Assembly (NCBI RefSeq): GCF_021300775.1
Contig: NZ_JAJTJP010000001.1
Location: 248,001-312,000, forward strand
From: Parvimonas micra
GTDB taxonomy: Bacteria; Bacillota; Clostridia; Tissierellales; Peptoniphilaceae
DNA length: 64,000 nt
Direction of reading: 5' to 3'
Under the pieces are notes generated by a model. The model saw nothing but the letters and a program-made list of their open reading frames with translations. It was not told the origin of the DNA and did no database searches. Of this stretch, positions 18,317 through 27,888 are shown in pieces. Numbering within the stretch: the stretch's first letter is position 1; each line of letters begins with the position of its first letter. A program made the position numbers and the translations under genes.

Positions 18317-19402
18317 TTATTTTACTTTTCTAGGTTTATATATCTTATTTAGAATGTCTTGTGTACTTACATCTTTTGTAATTATTCCAAATTCTTTATA
18401 GTCATTAATTACTTGATTTAAAGTTTTTTCCATTTGTTCATCAGTTACTTTAAAGTTATATGTTTGTAAAAACTTATAATCTGATTCTATATCTCCTGAT
18501 CCCCAGTTATTTGCTTTCATTAACTTTGCTGCATCATATTTGTTATCTTCAATCCAATTACTAGCTTCTTTATGAGCTTCTACAAGTTTAGCAGCAGTAA
18601 TAGGATTTTGTTCAACAAAAGTTTTATTTAATATTAATGTGCAGCAAGGTTCTTCTTTAAAATCATCATCAAAAGTTATTGATCTTATAGATCTTAATTC
18701 ACCGCTATCAACAAATTTTTTTGCAAATTGATCAGATAATATTGCAGCATGAACTTCTCCGTTTTTCATAGCTTGAATTGTTGCAGCTGATTCTATAGGT
18801 TTAAATTTAACACTTTTATAGTCAACACCATCTCTGAATAAGAATCTAAGAGCGATATTATGATCATGTCCTCCAATACCACCACCAGATATTGCAACTT
18901 CTTTTCCAACTAAGTCTTTTGTTGATTTTATATCTGAATTATTAAGAACATATAAACTTCTACAACCAGTTTGAGCTGCTCTAGCAAAAACCATATCAAC
19001 ACCATTAAATGCTGGGACCATTGAAGCTGCAATATGATTTGTTGTTGCATCTAATTTTCCAGTACCAATGGCATCAAGCATATTAGGAGTATTAATAATT
19101 TCAGCATCTAGTCCATATTTAGCAAAAAAACCTTTAACTTGAGCTACTCCAAGACCACTAGTACATAAGGCGCCTTCAAATCCAACTTTAATTTTTTTTC
19201 CATAGTATGGTTCTTTTTTCCACTGTTCCTCTAAATTAGGATCATTTAAATTAACAGTTTCCATTTTTAAATTAGAATTGTTTACTTCAGTAGATTCGTT
19301 TTTTGACGAACTGTTTTCTACTTTCTTTGCAGTTTGTCCACAAGCACTTAGTCCAATACTTATACAAACTAACATACATAATTTTGAATACATTTTTTTC
19401 AT
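18317..19402 (-). CDS. NMT1/SsuA-like ABC substrate-binding lipoprotein
   Basis: 361 residues, minus strand. A lipoprotein signal ends in LSAC with lipidation at C21, so the protein is anchored outside the membrane. The mature domain (KIKVGFEGALCTSGLGVAQVKG, later LDATTNHIAASM) matches the NMT1/THI5/SsuA-like binding fold used for sulfonates, thiamine precursors and similar ligands. Extra cysteines occur in ALCTSG, QTGCRS and EEPCCT. No permease or ATPase gene is adjacent. AGGAGGA (19407-19413) precedes ATG 19402. It is cotranscribed with the oxidoreductase, so its ligand may be that enzyme's substrate or a related compound (inference). Confidence 0.85.
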   Translation of the reverse strand: MKKMYSKLCMLVCISIGLSACGQTAKKVENSSSKNESTEVNNSNLKMETVNLNDPNLEEQWKKEPYYGKKIKVGFEGALCTSGLGVAQVKGFFAKYGLDAEIINTPNMLDAIGTGKLDATTNHIAASMVPAFNGVDMVFARAAQTGCRSLYVLNNSDIKSTKDLVGKEVAISGGGIGGHDHNIALRFLFRDGVDYKSVKFKPIESAATIQAMKNGEVHAAILSDQFAKKFVDSGELRSIRSITFDDDFKEEPCCTLILNKTFVEQNPITAAKLVEAHKEASNWIEDNKYDAAKLMKANNWGSGDIESDYKFLQTYNFKVTDEQMEKTLNQVINDYKEFGIITKDVSTQDILNKIYKPRKVK

Positions 19403-19453
19403 AGTTTTCCTCCTAATAAAATTTATATATTATATTAATATATTTACATATTT

Positions 19454-19462
19454 ATTATAACA
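19454..19462 (-). promoter_or_regulatory. Extended -10 promoter of the lipoprotein-oxidoreductase pair
   Basis: On the minus strand TGT followed by TATAAT (bases 19462 down to 19454) forms an extended -10 element about 50 bases upstream of the lipoprotein gene. No good -35 is seen. Confidence 0.5.
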
Positions 19463-19698
19463 CAATAAATGTTTATTTTTTAATATTTTATTATATTAAT
19501 TTCTAATAAAAAATTTTTTATAATTAATAAAACTTATAATTAGAAATAATTAGTTAAAAATAAAAGACATATGTTATTGTTTTCTTTTAAAAAACATATA
19601 GTAAGAAGTATAAAATATTATAGTAAAATACATTAAGATAATTTTGTTAATAATTACTAAAAGTAGTTTTTATTTAAATGACTTTTTATTAGATTTTC

Positions 19699-19727
19699 TT
19701 GTATTTTATAGCATATTAGAGTATAAT
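19699..19727 (+). promoter_or_regulatory. Promoter of the cysteine desulfurase operon
   Basis: TTGTAT at 19699-19704, a 17-base spacer, TATAAT at 19722-19727. The 366-base gap 19403-19768 otherwise holds only very AT-rich DNA and the divergent promoter; I see no gene in it. Confidence 0.7.
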
Positions 19728-19768
19728 TATAGTGATATATTTTATTTTAAAAATGGAGTTTTGTGCAT

Positions 19769-20905
19769 ATGGATAATATTATTTATTTTGATAATTCTGC
19801 AACTACAAGTTTATATGAAGAAGTTTACGATGCAATGGATGAGTTTATGATAAAAAATTACTCAAATCCATCTTCAGTTTATGAATTTTCACAAAAATCT
19901 AGAGTTGCAATTGAAAAATCAAGAGAGAATATTTCAACATATATAAATGCAGATAAGAATGAATTATTTTTTACATCAGGAGGAACAGAAGCAGATAATT
20001 GGGCATTGATCGGACCTACATTATTTAAAGGTCATAATACTGGTCATATTATTGTTAGTTCTTTTGAACATTCGGCAGTAATAGAAACATCAAAATTCTT
20101 AAATAAATTAGGATTTGATGTTACTTTTATTAATCCTAATAAGGAAGGTTTTATAGATGTAAAAGATGTAGTTAATGCATTAAGAAAAGATACAGTTTTA
20201 GTATCTATAATGTATGTAAATAATGAAATCGGAACTATTCAAGATATAAAAACGATATGTAAAGCTGTTAAAGATAAAAATCCTAATATTATATTTCACA
20301 CAGATGCAGTTCAAGCTTTACCAGAGATTAGAATCAATGTCAAAGACTTAAATGTTGATTTGCTTTCTATATCTGGTCATAAAGTGCACGCACCAAAAGG
20401 AATTGGAGCCTTATATATTAAATCAGGTATAGATATTGAAAATTTTATATTTGGCGGAAGTCAAGAACGTTCTAGACGTGCTGGAACAGAAAATGTAGCA
20501 GGTATTGTAGGGTTTTCTAAAGCTATTGATATTTTGAGAAAGTCAATAGATATAAATATTTCAAAAAGATTTTCTTTAAGAGATTATTTTTTAACTAAAT
20601 TACAAGATAATATACCAAAATATGTTATCAACGGATCTCTAGATAACAGAGCTTCAGGGAATATAAACATTTCTTTTCCTGGAGTTGATAAAGAAATGAT
20701 AATCATGAGTATGGATCTTCGAGGAATTTGCATTTCGGGAGGATCAGCTTGTAGCAGCGGTGCTGTTGAGAATTCACATGTTTTAGAATCGATGGGCTTA
20801 GATGATGAATTAAAAAATAGCGCAATTAGAATTAGTTTTAGTGAAAATAATTCATTTGAAGAAATAGATGAGTTTATTATAGCTTTAAAAGAAATAATTG
20901 ATTAG
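19769..20905 (+). CDS. Cysteine desulfurase (NifS/IscS family)
   Basis: 378 residues from ATG 19769, with GGAG at 19755-19758; the in-frame GTG at 19763 is less likely. It removes sulfur from L-cysteine using pyridoxal phosphate. The PLP lysine is K205 in SISGHKVHAPKG; the catalytic cysteine is C328 in SGGSACSSG, which is the long-loop (IscS-type) form. TSGGTEADNWAL binds PLP. The downstream order (AI-2E permease, alaS, ireB, ruvX, DUF1292) matches the region of B. subtilis yrvO, whose product supplies sulfur for tRNA thiolation with TrmU; trmU itself is not here. Confidence 0.92.
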   Translation: MDNIIYFDNSATTSLYEEVYDAMDEFMIKNYSNPSSVYEFSQKSRVAIEKSRENISTYINADKNELFFTSGGTEADNWALIGPTLFKGHNTGHIIVSSFEHSAVIETSKFLNKLGFDVTFINPNKEGFIDVKDVVNALRKDTVLVSIMYVNNEIGTIQDIKTICKAVKDKNPNIIFHTDAVQALPEIRINVKDLNVDLLSISGHKVHAPKGIGALYIKSGIDIENFIFGGSQERSRRAGTENVAGIVGFSKAIDILRKSIDINISKRFSLRDYFLTKLQDNIPKYVINGSLDNRASGNINISFPGVDKEMIIMSMDLRGICISGGSACSSGAVENSHVLESMGLDDELKNSAIRISFSENNSFEEIDEFIIALKEIID

Positions 20906-20916
20906 ATGGAGGTAAC

Positions 20917-22119
20917 ATGCCAAATTTTGATTTGTTTTTAAATATTACTATAAAGATATTGATTGCAATTTTATTAGTTGTTGGAATATATGTTTCAATT
21001 CAATTTTCTAATAAAAGGCTAGAAAATGGAGAAAAAATAAAATTTAATAAATATAAGGTTTTAAGAATTACACTTTGTATTCTATCTATATTTATAATGT
21101 ATATACTATTTAGAACATATACTATTTTAAAGGTTACTTTATATACTTTTTTAGCATCTGTAATTATAGCATATATTTTAAATCCTTTTATGAAATTTTT
21201 AGAGAAAAAGAATATAAAAAGATTGTATGCAATAATACTTATTTATGTTATAATAGCACTTTCAATCTTTATTTTAGCAATAGGAATATTTCCAAGTACA
21301 TTTAAACAGTTTAAACATTTACTATTTTCATTACCAGATATGGTAAGAAATTTTGTTGATTATAGTGAAAGTATTAGACAAAATTTATTTACAAATGTTC
21401 CTTTTATTAATCAAATGATAACAAGTGTAAATGGTCAACTTGTAAAAATTGCGAATACCATGCTAGCATCCTCTGGAACTTGGATAACAGGAATGGTTGC
21501 AGGAATATCAAATTTTATTGGTATCATAATTCAGTTAATTTTAATTCCTGTTATAACGTTTTATTTGTTGCTTGAAAAAGATAAAATATTGAATGCGATT
21601 AGTAAAAGTGTGCCAGATAAGTATGAGAATTTTTTTGTTAAAGTTTGGAAAGAAATTGATGAATCTTTATCTATGTTCGTAAGAGGTAGAATTATAATGG
21701 CAATATTTGTTGGTGTTGCTACTATGATATACTTAATGGTATTTAGAATTGAATTCTCCTTTGTAATAGGGGTTATTACATGTGTAGCAGATATTATACC
21801 TTACATAGGACCGTTTTTAGGATTTATTCCTGCAGTTTTACTTGCATTATTTAAAGGACCATTTACTGCATTATGGGTTGCAGCATTGTTTGGTTTTGTA
21901 CAATGGTTAGAAAATAACATATTAGGACCAAAAATACTTGGAGACAGCACTGGAATGCATCCTCTTATAGTTTTAATTTTATTAATTGTTGGTGGAGGAA
22001 TGTTTGGAGTATTAGGAATGATTTTCTCTGTACCAGTCGCAGCTGTAGTTAAGATAATTTATGATAATACTAAACCGTATGTAAAAAAATATTTATATAA
22101 AGATAAAAATGAGAATTAA
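20917..22119 (+). CDS. AI-2E family (PerM/YrrI-like) membrane protein
   Basis: 400 residues with about eight membrane segments. Typical family signatures are seen: ILNPFMKFLEKKNIKR near the second helix, a central soluble-like region around 135-220, and PYIGPFLGFIPAVLLAL and ENNILGPKILGDSTGMHP in the C-terminal half. The family includes exporters of several small molecules and Na+(Li+)/H+ antiporters; the substrate here is unknown. B. subtilis yrrI occupies the same place upstream of alaS. GGAGG precedes ATG 20917 and 9 bases separate it from alaS. Confidence 0.88.
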   Translation: MPNFDLFLNITIKILIAILLVVGIYVSIQFSNKRLENGEKIKFNKYKVLRITLCILSIFIMYILFRTYTILKVTLYTFLASVIIAYILNPFMKFLEKKNIKRLYAIILIYVIIALSIFILAIGIFPSTFKQFKHLLFSLPDMVRNFVDYSESIRQNLFTNVPFINQMITSVNGQLVKIANTMLASSGTWITGMVAGISNFIGIIIQLILIPVITFYLLLEKDKILNAISKSVPDKYENFFVKVWKEIDESLSMFVRGRIIMAIFVGVATMIYLMVFRIEFSFVIGVITCVADIIPYIGPFLGFIPAVLLALFKGPFTALWVAALFGFVQWLENNILGPKILGDSTGMHPLIVLILLIVGGGMFGVLGMIFSVPVAAVVKIIYDNTKPYVKKYLYKDKNEN

Positions 22120-22128
22120 GAGGGAAAT

Positions 22129-24735
22129 ATGAGAAAATTAGGATTAAATGAAATTAGAGAAGAATATTTAGATTTTTTTGAAAGTAAGGGACATTTACGT
22201 TTAAAAAGTTATCCTTTAATTCCAAATAATGATAAAAGTTTATTACTTATTAATGCTGGAATGGCTCCTTTAAAAGACTATTTTACAGGTGTAAAAAAAA
22301 TGAGTAAAAATAGAGCAACTTCAAGTCAAAAATGTATTAGAACTGCTGATATTGATAATGTAGGAAAAACTCAAAGACATGGAACTTTCTTTGAAATGTT
22401 AGGTAATTTCTCCTTTGGTGATTATTTTAAGAGGGAAGCTATTACATGGGCTTGGGAGTTTTTAACTGATAGATTGGAAATTAATAAAGATTTATTATCT
22501 GTTACAGTTTACGAAGAAGATGATGAAGCTTATAATATTTGGAAAAATGAGATTGGATTACCTGCAGAAAAAATTCAGAGATTAGGAAAAGAAGATAATT
22601 TTTGGGAATTAGAAGTTGGCCCTTGTGGTCCTTGTTCTGAAATTATGTATGATAGAGGAGAAAAATATACAAATCCAGATGATAGATTTATGGAAATTTG
22701 GAATTTAGTATTCACTCAATTCAATAAAGATAAAGATGGAAATTATCAAAGATTAGAGCATCCAAATATTGATACTGGTATGGGGCTTGAAAGAATAACT
22801 CTTGTTTTAGAAGAAAAAGATAATATATTTGAAATAGGATTAATTGATACTATTATTAAGAAAATTGAAGAAATTTCTGGAGTTAGATATAAATCAAATG
22901 AAATTTCAGACATATCAATAAGAGTAATTGCTGATCATGCTAGAGCTATGACATTCTTAATTTATGATGGAGTAATTCCAAGTAATGAGCAAAGAGGATA
23001 TGTTTTAAGAAGACTTATTAGACGTGCTGCAAGACATGGTAAATTATTAGGTATCAAGGAAAATTTCTTAGTAGATGTTTCAAAGGTTGTAATGGAAGCA
23101 TATAATATGGAATATCCTGAATTGTTAGAAGATAGCGAAAGAATATTTAAAATTTTAAACGCTGAAGAATCAAAATTCCAAGAAACTATTGAACAAGGTT
23201 TAGGAATTTTAAATGCATATATTGAAGAAGAAAAATCTATACATTCAAATGTTTTACCTGGAGATAAAGCCTTTAAATTATACGATACTTATGGTTTTCC
23301 TTTAGATTTAACAAAAGAAATATTAGAAGAAGAAAAAATGACAGTAGATGAAGAAGCTTTTAATAAAAACATGCAAGATCAAAAGATAAGAGCCAGAGAA
23401 GGAAGAAATGTTTCATCTGCTGGATGGAGTGAAAAAAATACTGATTATTTGAAAGCTTTAGAAACAACTGAATTTTTAGGCTATACTGATAATGAGTGTA
23501 CTGGAAAAGTTATAAAATTATTCAAGGATGAAAAAGAAGTTTCAACTTTAAAACAAGGTGATAAAGCTCTTTTAGTATCTGATAGAACTGTTTTTTATGG
23601 TGAAGGTGGTGGACAAGTAGGAGACATTGGAACTATAGAAGGTACAGATTGTGAAATTAAAGTATTAGATACAAAGAAAAATAAAAATAATGGTATATTT
23701 CATAGTGTAGAAGTAGTAAGTGGAACAGTTAATTTAGGAGATGAATTAACATTTAAAATTGACATTAATAATAGACGTGACATTATGAAAAACCACTCTG
23801 CAACTCATTTATTACATCAAGCATTAATTGAAGTATTAGGAAATCATATTAATCAAGCTGGTTCTTTAGTAGATGCAAATAAATTAAGATTTGATATTAC
23901 TCATTTTGAAGCTGTAAGTCAAGAAGATTTAAAGAGAGTAGAACAAATAGTTAATGATAAAATTGCTTTGAATTTAAATACTATTATTAAAGAAATGACT
24001 TTAGAAGAGTCTTCAAAAATGGGAGCAATTGGACTTTTTGAAGATAAATATAAAGATGTTGTTAGAGTAGTATCATTTGGTGGTTGGTCAATTGAACTTT
24101 GTGGTGGAACTCATGTTAAAAATGTTAGTGAAATTCAAATGTTTAAAATAACTTCCGAATCAAGTGTTGCTGCTGGAGTTAGAAGAATTGAAGCTATTAC
24201 TGGAAGAAGTGTATATGAATATTTAAAGAAAACTGAAAATCAAATTGATGAAGTATCAAATATTTTGAAATGTAAAAAGCCTGAGCTTGTTTCTAAGGTT
24301 GAATCTGTAAATGAAGAAATAAAATCTTTAGAAAAAGAATTAAAGGAATTAAAATCACAAATAGCTTTAAATAGTTTAGATTCATTTATAGCTGAAAAGA
24401 AAGATATAGATGGAATATCTTTCATTGCAAAAAAAGTAGAATTTGAAAATCAAAATGATTTAAGAGATCTAATTGATAAATTAAGGGATAAATTGGGTAC
24501 AAGTGTAATAGTATTTGCTAATGTTTATCAAGGAAAACTTACTTTCACTGTTGGTGTAAGTAAAGACTTAAATGCAAGAAAAATAAATGCTGGAAATATT
24601 GTTAAAGAAGTTGCAAAATTAGTTGGTGGAAATGGTGGAGGTAGACCAGATATAGCATCAGCTGGTGGAAAAGACTTAAGTAAAGTTGATTTTGCTTTAG
24701 AAAATGCAGAAGAAATTTTAAAAGCTCAATTTTAG
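22129..24735 (+). CDS. alaS: Alanyl-tRNA synthetase
   Basis: 868 residues, full length. The class II core occupies the first third (NAGMAPLKDYFTG; TSSQKCIRTADIDNVG; GPCGPCSEI). The editing domain has the zinc-binding HSATHLLHQAL and the CGGTHV motif. The C-terminal GGNGGGRPDIASAGG belongs to the C-Ala domain. It charges tRNA-Ala and clears Ser/Gly mischarged products. Start ATG 22129 with GAGGG just upstream. No T-box precedes it. It probably reads through into ireB. Confidence 0.97.
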   Translation: MRKLGLNEIREEYLDFFESKGHLRLKSYPLIPNNDKSLLLINAGMAPLKDYFTGVKKMSKNRATSSQKCIRTADIDNVGKTQRHGTFFEMLGNFSFGDYFKREAITWAWEFLTDRLEINKDLLSVTVYEEDDEAYNIWKNEIGLPAEKIQRLGKEDNFWELEVGPCGPCSEIMYDRGEKYTNPDDRFMEIWNLVFTQFNKDKDGNYQRLEHPNIDTGMGLERITLVLEEKDNIFEIGLIDTIIKKIEEISGVRYKSNEISDISIRVIADHARAMTFLIYDGVIPSNEQRGYVLRRLIRRAARHGKLLGIKENFLVDVSKVVMEAYNMEYPELLEDSERIFKILNAEESKFQETIEQGLGILNAYIEEEKSIHSNVLPGDKAFKLYDTYGFPLDLTKEILEEEKMTVDEEAFNKNMQDQKIRAREGRNVSSAGWSEKNTDYLKALETTEFLGYTDNECTGKVIKLFKDEKEVSTLKQGDKALLVSDRTVFYGEGGGQVGDIGTIEGTDCEIKVLDTKKNKNNGIFHSVEVVSGTVNLGDELTFKIDINNRRDIMKNHSATHLLHQALIEVLGNHINQAGSLVDANKLRFDITHFEAVSQEDLKRVEQIVNDKIALNLNTIIKEMTLEESSKMGAIGLFEDKYKDVVRVVSFGGWSIELCGGTHVKNVSEIQMFKITSESSVAAGVRRIEAITGRSVYEYLKKTENQIDEVSNILKCKKPELVSKVESVNEEIKSLEKELKELKSQIALNSLDSFIAEKKDIDGISFIAKKVEFENQNDLRDLIDKLRDKLGTSVIVFANVYQGKLTFTVGVSKDLNARKINAGNIVKEVAKLVGGNGGGRPDIASAGGKDLSKVDFALENAEEILKAQF

Positions 24736-24754
24736 AAAATATAGGAGGGATTAT

Positions 24755-25006
24755 ATGTCAAACGAATTTAATGAAACAATGAGAATTGAAATACCAAGTG
24801 ATAAAAAAAGTGTTAAAGAAATAATAAAAATTGTTTATTCAGCACTTGAAAATAAGGGATATAATCCTAAAGATCAAATAATAGGATATATTCTTTCAGG
24901 AGATCCTACTTATATAACTAGTTATAATAATGCTAGAGGCTTAATTAGACAAGTAAGTAGAGATGAAATTCTTGAAGAGTTTCTAGAAAATTATATAAAA
25001 GATTAA
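24755..25006 (+). CDS. ireB: IreB family regulatory phosphoprotein (UPF0297)
   Basis: 83 residues. DKKSVKEIIKIVYSALENKGY and QIIGYILSGDPTYITS are family hallmarks. In Enterococcus IreB is phosphorylated on threonine by the PASTA kinase IreK and tunes cephalosporin resistance; here that role is inferred by homology. AGGAGGG lies 8 bases before ATG 24755. It keeps the alaS-ireB-ruvX order of Firmicutes (yrzL in B. subtilis). Confidence 0.93.
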   Translation: MSNEFNETMRIEIPSDKKSVKEIIKIVYSALENKGYNPKDQIIGYILSGDPTYITSYNNARGLIRQVSRDEILEEFLENYIKD

Positions 25007-25012
25007 AAGTTT

Positions 25013-25040
25013 CCCGGCAATAATCTTGCCGGGGCTTTTA
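25013..25040 (+). terminator. GC-rich hairpin between ireB and ruvX
   Basis: CCCGGCAA (25013-25020) pairs with TTGCCGGG (25026-25033) around TAATC, followed by GCTTTTA. The T-run is short, so termination may be partial; it could set the ratio between alaS-ireB and ruvX expression. Confidence 0.55.
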
Positions 25041-25061
25041 CATAAGGAAAAAGAGGTATTT

Positions 25062-25487
25062 ATGAATAGATATATGGCTTTAGATGTAGGTGATAGAACA
25101 ATAGGGGTAGCAATAAGTGATCCTTTATTCATCATGGCTCAAGGACATAGTACAATATTTAGAGAAACACTAGAAAAAGATCTAGACTCATTAAAAGAAA
25201 TAATTACAAAAGAAAATATAATTAAGATTATAATTGGTCTTCCTAAAAATATGAATAATTCTATAGGTCCACAAGGCGAAAAAGTTTTAACTTTTGTTAA
25301 TGATTTGAAAAATTTTTTATTGGAAAATAAATTAGATATAGAGATAATTATGCAAGATGAAAGACTTACAACAGTAAGTGCTGAAAGAATTTTAATAGAA
25401 GGAAATATGAGCAGAAAAAAAAGAAAACAAGTAATTGACAAAGTAGCTGCTACATATATTCTACAATCTTACTTAGATAGAAAATAG
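25062..25487 (+). CDS. ruvX: Holliday junction resolvase-like RuvX/YqgF
   Basis: 141 residues from ATG 25062 (MNRYMALDVGDRTIGVAISD) with AAGAGGT at 25051-25057; longer readings would start inside the preceding hairpin. RNase H-like fold with catalytic acids in LDVGDRTIG, in DERLTT and near the C-terminus (KVAATYILQSYLD). YqgF proteins mature the 5' end of 16S rRNA precursor in E. coli and resolve branched DNA in vitro. It belongs to the conserved ireB-ruvX-DUF1292 trio. Confidence 0.94.
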   Translation: MNRYMALDVGDRTIGVAISDPLFIMAQGHSTIFRETLEKDLDSLKEIITKENIIKIIIGLPKNMNNSIGPQGEKVLTFVNDLKNFLLENKLDIEIIMQDERLTTVSAERILIEGNMSRKKRKQVIDKVAATYILQSYLDRK

Positions 25488-25497
25488 GAGTGACATA

Positions 25498-25734
25498 GTG
25501 GAACGTTTTGAAGCTTATGATGAGAATGGAAAAAAGATAATTTTTGAATTAGTTGAAACTTTTGGTATGAATGATAGTGAATACGCAGTTTTAAATTCAG
25601 AAGATGATGTAAACACATATATTTTAAAAATAATATATGATAAAGATGGAAATATAAATTTAGAAGGAATAGATGATGAAGAACTTTCTGATGCAATAGA
25701 AGTTTATGAGGAGTTAAAGTCAGAAAAAGAATAA
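25498..25734 (+). CDS. DUF1292 protein (YrzB-like)
   Basis: 78 residues from GTG 25498, with AGGAG at 25486-25490. Acidic, single DUF1292 domain: ELVETFGMNDSEYAVLNSED and later YEELKSEKE. Function is unknown; it always travels with ireB and ruvX in Firmicutes. No membrane segment or signal. Confidence 0.88.
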   Translation: MERFEAYDENGKKIIFELVETFGMNDSEYAVLNSEDDVNTYILKIIYDKDGNINLEGIDDEELSDAIEVYEELKSEKE

Positions 25735-25753
25735 AATAAAAAGGAGAATTGTT

Positions 25754-26197
25754 ATGGATGTTAAAGATATGAAAAAGTTGTTAGTAGAAAACAACTATAA
25801 GATTACAAAACAAAGAGAAATTGTTTTTAATGTCTTAAACGAAAATAAAGGTAATCATTTAAGTCCAGAAGAACTACATGAAATCGCAAGTAAATACGAT
25901 AAAGATTTAGGTATAGCAACTGTTTATCGTACGCTTGTAATTTTTGATAAGATGAATTTAGTTCATAAATTGGATTTTGATGATAAAAGATATAGATATG
26001 AAATTATAAGAGATGATGACAAACATCAACACCACCACCTAATTTGTAAGAATTGTGGAAAAATTATAGAAGTTGAAGAAGACTATCTAGATACTTTAGA
26101 AGAAATTATTGAAGATAAATATAAATTTAAAGTTTCAAACCACGATTTAAAATTCTATGGAAGTTGCTCAGATTGTTTAAATCTTGAAAAAAAATAG
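25754..26197 (+). CDS. Fur family transcriptional regulator
   Basis: 147 residues. N-terminal winged helix (YKITKQREIVFNVLNENKGNH-type sequence, then GIATVYRTLVIFDKMNLV) and a C-terminal dimerisation/metal domain with HQHHHLICKNCGKI and CSDC, giving two CxxC pairs for structural zinc plus a histidine-rich regulatory site. It represses metal or peroxide-response genes when metal-bound. Fur, Zur and PerR cannot be told apart reliably by eye. AAAGGAG precedes ATG 25754. No Fur-type operator was identified in the window. Confidence 0.92.
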   Translation: MDVKDMKKLLVENNYKITKQREIVFNVLNENKGNHLSPEELHEIASKYDKDLGIATVYRTLVIFDKMNLVHKLDFDDKRYRYEIIRDDDKHQHHHLICKNCGKIIEVEEDYLDTLEEIIEDKYKFKVSNHDLKFYGSCSDCLNLEKK

Positions 26198-26209
26198 GAG
26201 ATTATTGTT

Positions 26210-27880
26210 GTGCAAAAAAATAAAAAGAAAACTTTAAAGATGATACCTTTAGGTGGAGTTGGTGAAATAGGTAAGAATATGTCTATTTTGGAATATGATG
26301 ATGAAATTATCATTTTAGATTGTGGTATGACATTTCCAGATGATGATATGCCAGGGATAGATATTGTAATTCCAGATATTACCTATTTAATGAAAAATAT
26401 AGACAGGGTTAAAGCACTTTTTTTGACACATGGTCATGAAGATCATATAGGTTCTGTTCCATATATACTAAAAAAAATAAATGTACCAGTTTATGGAACT
26501 AAGTTAACTTTAGGTTTAGTTGAAAGCAAATTACAAGAACATAATTTGAGCAAAGAAAATTTGCATTTAGTAAATGCAGGAGAAACAATTAAAACTAAAC
26601 ATTTTTCTGTTGAATTTATAAGAGCTTGTCATAGTATTCCAGATAGTGTTAGTTTTGGGATAAAGACACCGGTTGGAAATATTCTTTTCACTGGAGATTT
26701 TAAAATTGACTATACACCTATTGATGGTGATAAAATGGATTTGCATCGTATTGCTCAATGGGGAATGGATGGCGTAATGCTTTTATGTGCTGATAGTACA
26801 AATGTAGAAAGACCAGGTTATACAATGAGTGAAAGTTCAGTAGGAGATACTTTTGTTGAACTTTTCAGCAAAGCTCAAGGTAGAATTATTGTTGCAACAT
26901 TTGCGTCAAATTTACATCGTGTTCAACAGATCATAAAGGCTGCTGAAAAATTTAATAGAAAAGTTGCAATTTCAGGTCGTTCTATGGTTAATGTTATTAA
27001 AGTAGCTACTGAATTAAATAAATTAGAAATAGAAGAAGGTACTTTAATAGATTTGAATAATATTAATAAATATGATGAATCTAAAATTGTACTTTTAATG
27101 ACAGGTAGTCAAGGCGAACCTATGAGTGCTTTAAATAGAATGGCTTATGGAGAACATAAAAAGCTAGTATTAACAGAAAATGACACTGTAATTATTTCTG
27201 CATCACCGATACCTGGAAATGAAAAAATATTTTTTGGTCTTGTTAATCGTCTTGTTGAAATGGGAGTTAAAGTTATTCATTCTTCACTAGCAGAAGTCCA
27301 TGTATCTGGCCATGCTTGTCAAGAAGAATTAAAATTAATTCATACATTAGTAAAACCTAAGTATTTTATACCTGTTCATGGAGAATCAAGACATTTAAAA
27401 AGACATGCAAAATTAGCGGTTGAGATGGGAATGCCAAAAGAGAATATTTTTATAGGACGCAACGGTACAGTTTTTGAATTTAACTATAAACAAGAAGGTT
27501 TTATATCTGGAACTGTTGAATCTGGGAACATATTAGTAGATGGCCTTGGTGTTGGAGATGTTGGTAGTGCTGTTTTAAGAGATAGAAAACATCTTTCTGA
27601 AGATGGAATTATCATTGTAATGGTTGTACTTGAGAAATCTAGTAAAGAAATAATATCTGGACCTGAAATTGTTTCAAGAGGATTTATTTATGTAAAAGAA
27701 AATCTAGATCTAGTTTCTGAAATGAGAAAAGTTGTAGAAAATACTTTATTAATGTGTAAAGAAGATTCAATAACAGATATTGGAACTATGAGATATAATA
27801 TTAGAAAAGATTTGAATTCATATATTTATCATGAAATAAAAAGAGGACCAATGATTATTCCAATAATTACTGAACTATAG
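26210..27880 (+). CDS. rnj: Ribonuclease J
   Basis: 556 residues from GTG 26210, with TAGGAG at 26195-26200. Metallo-beta-lactamase fold with the zinc motif FLTHGHEDHIG, CHSIPDSVSFG, FTGDFKID, and the beta-CASP domain with ATFASNLHRVQQI, MTGSQGEPMSAL and VHVSGHA. The C-terminal RNase J domain has GLGVGDVGSAVLRDR. It degrades and matures mRNA and rRNA with 5'-exonuclease and endonuclease activity. A 5' hairpin in a message (see fhs) would slow it. J1 versus J2 is not decided. Confidence 0.95.
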   Translation: MQKNKKKTLKMIPLGGVGEIGKNMSILEYDDEIIILDCGMTFPDDDMPGIDIVIPDITYLMKNIDRVKALFLTHGHEDHIGSVPYILKKINVPVYGTKLTLGLVESKLQEHNLSKENLHLVNAGETIKTKHFSVEFIRACHSIPDSVSFGIKTPVGNILFTGDFKIDYTPIDGDKMDLHRIAQWGMDGVMLLCADSTNVERPGYTMSESSVGDTFVELFSKAQGRIIVATFASNLHRVQQIIKAAEKFNRKVAISGRSMVNVIKVATELNKLEIEEGTLIDLNNINKYDESKIVLLMTGSQGEPMSALNRMAYGEHKKLVLTENDTVIISASPIPGNEKIFFGLVNRLVEMGVKVIHSSLAEVHVSGHACQEELKLIHTLVKPKYFIPVHGESRHLKRHAKLAVEMGMPKENIFIGRNGTVFEFNYKQEGFISGTVESGNILVDGLGVGDVGSAVLRDRKHLSEDGIIIVMVVLEKSSKEIISGPEIVSRGFIYVKENLDLVSEMRKVVENTLLMCKEDSITDIGTMRYNIRKDLNSYIYHEIKRGPMIIPIITEL

Positions 27881-27888
27881 GAGGGATT

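Noticed and set aside
19644-19850. 68-codon frame upstream of the cysteine desulfurase
   Set aside because: It overlaps the promoter and the start of the desulfurase gene in another phase and has no ribosome binding site.
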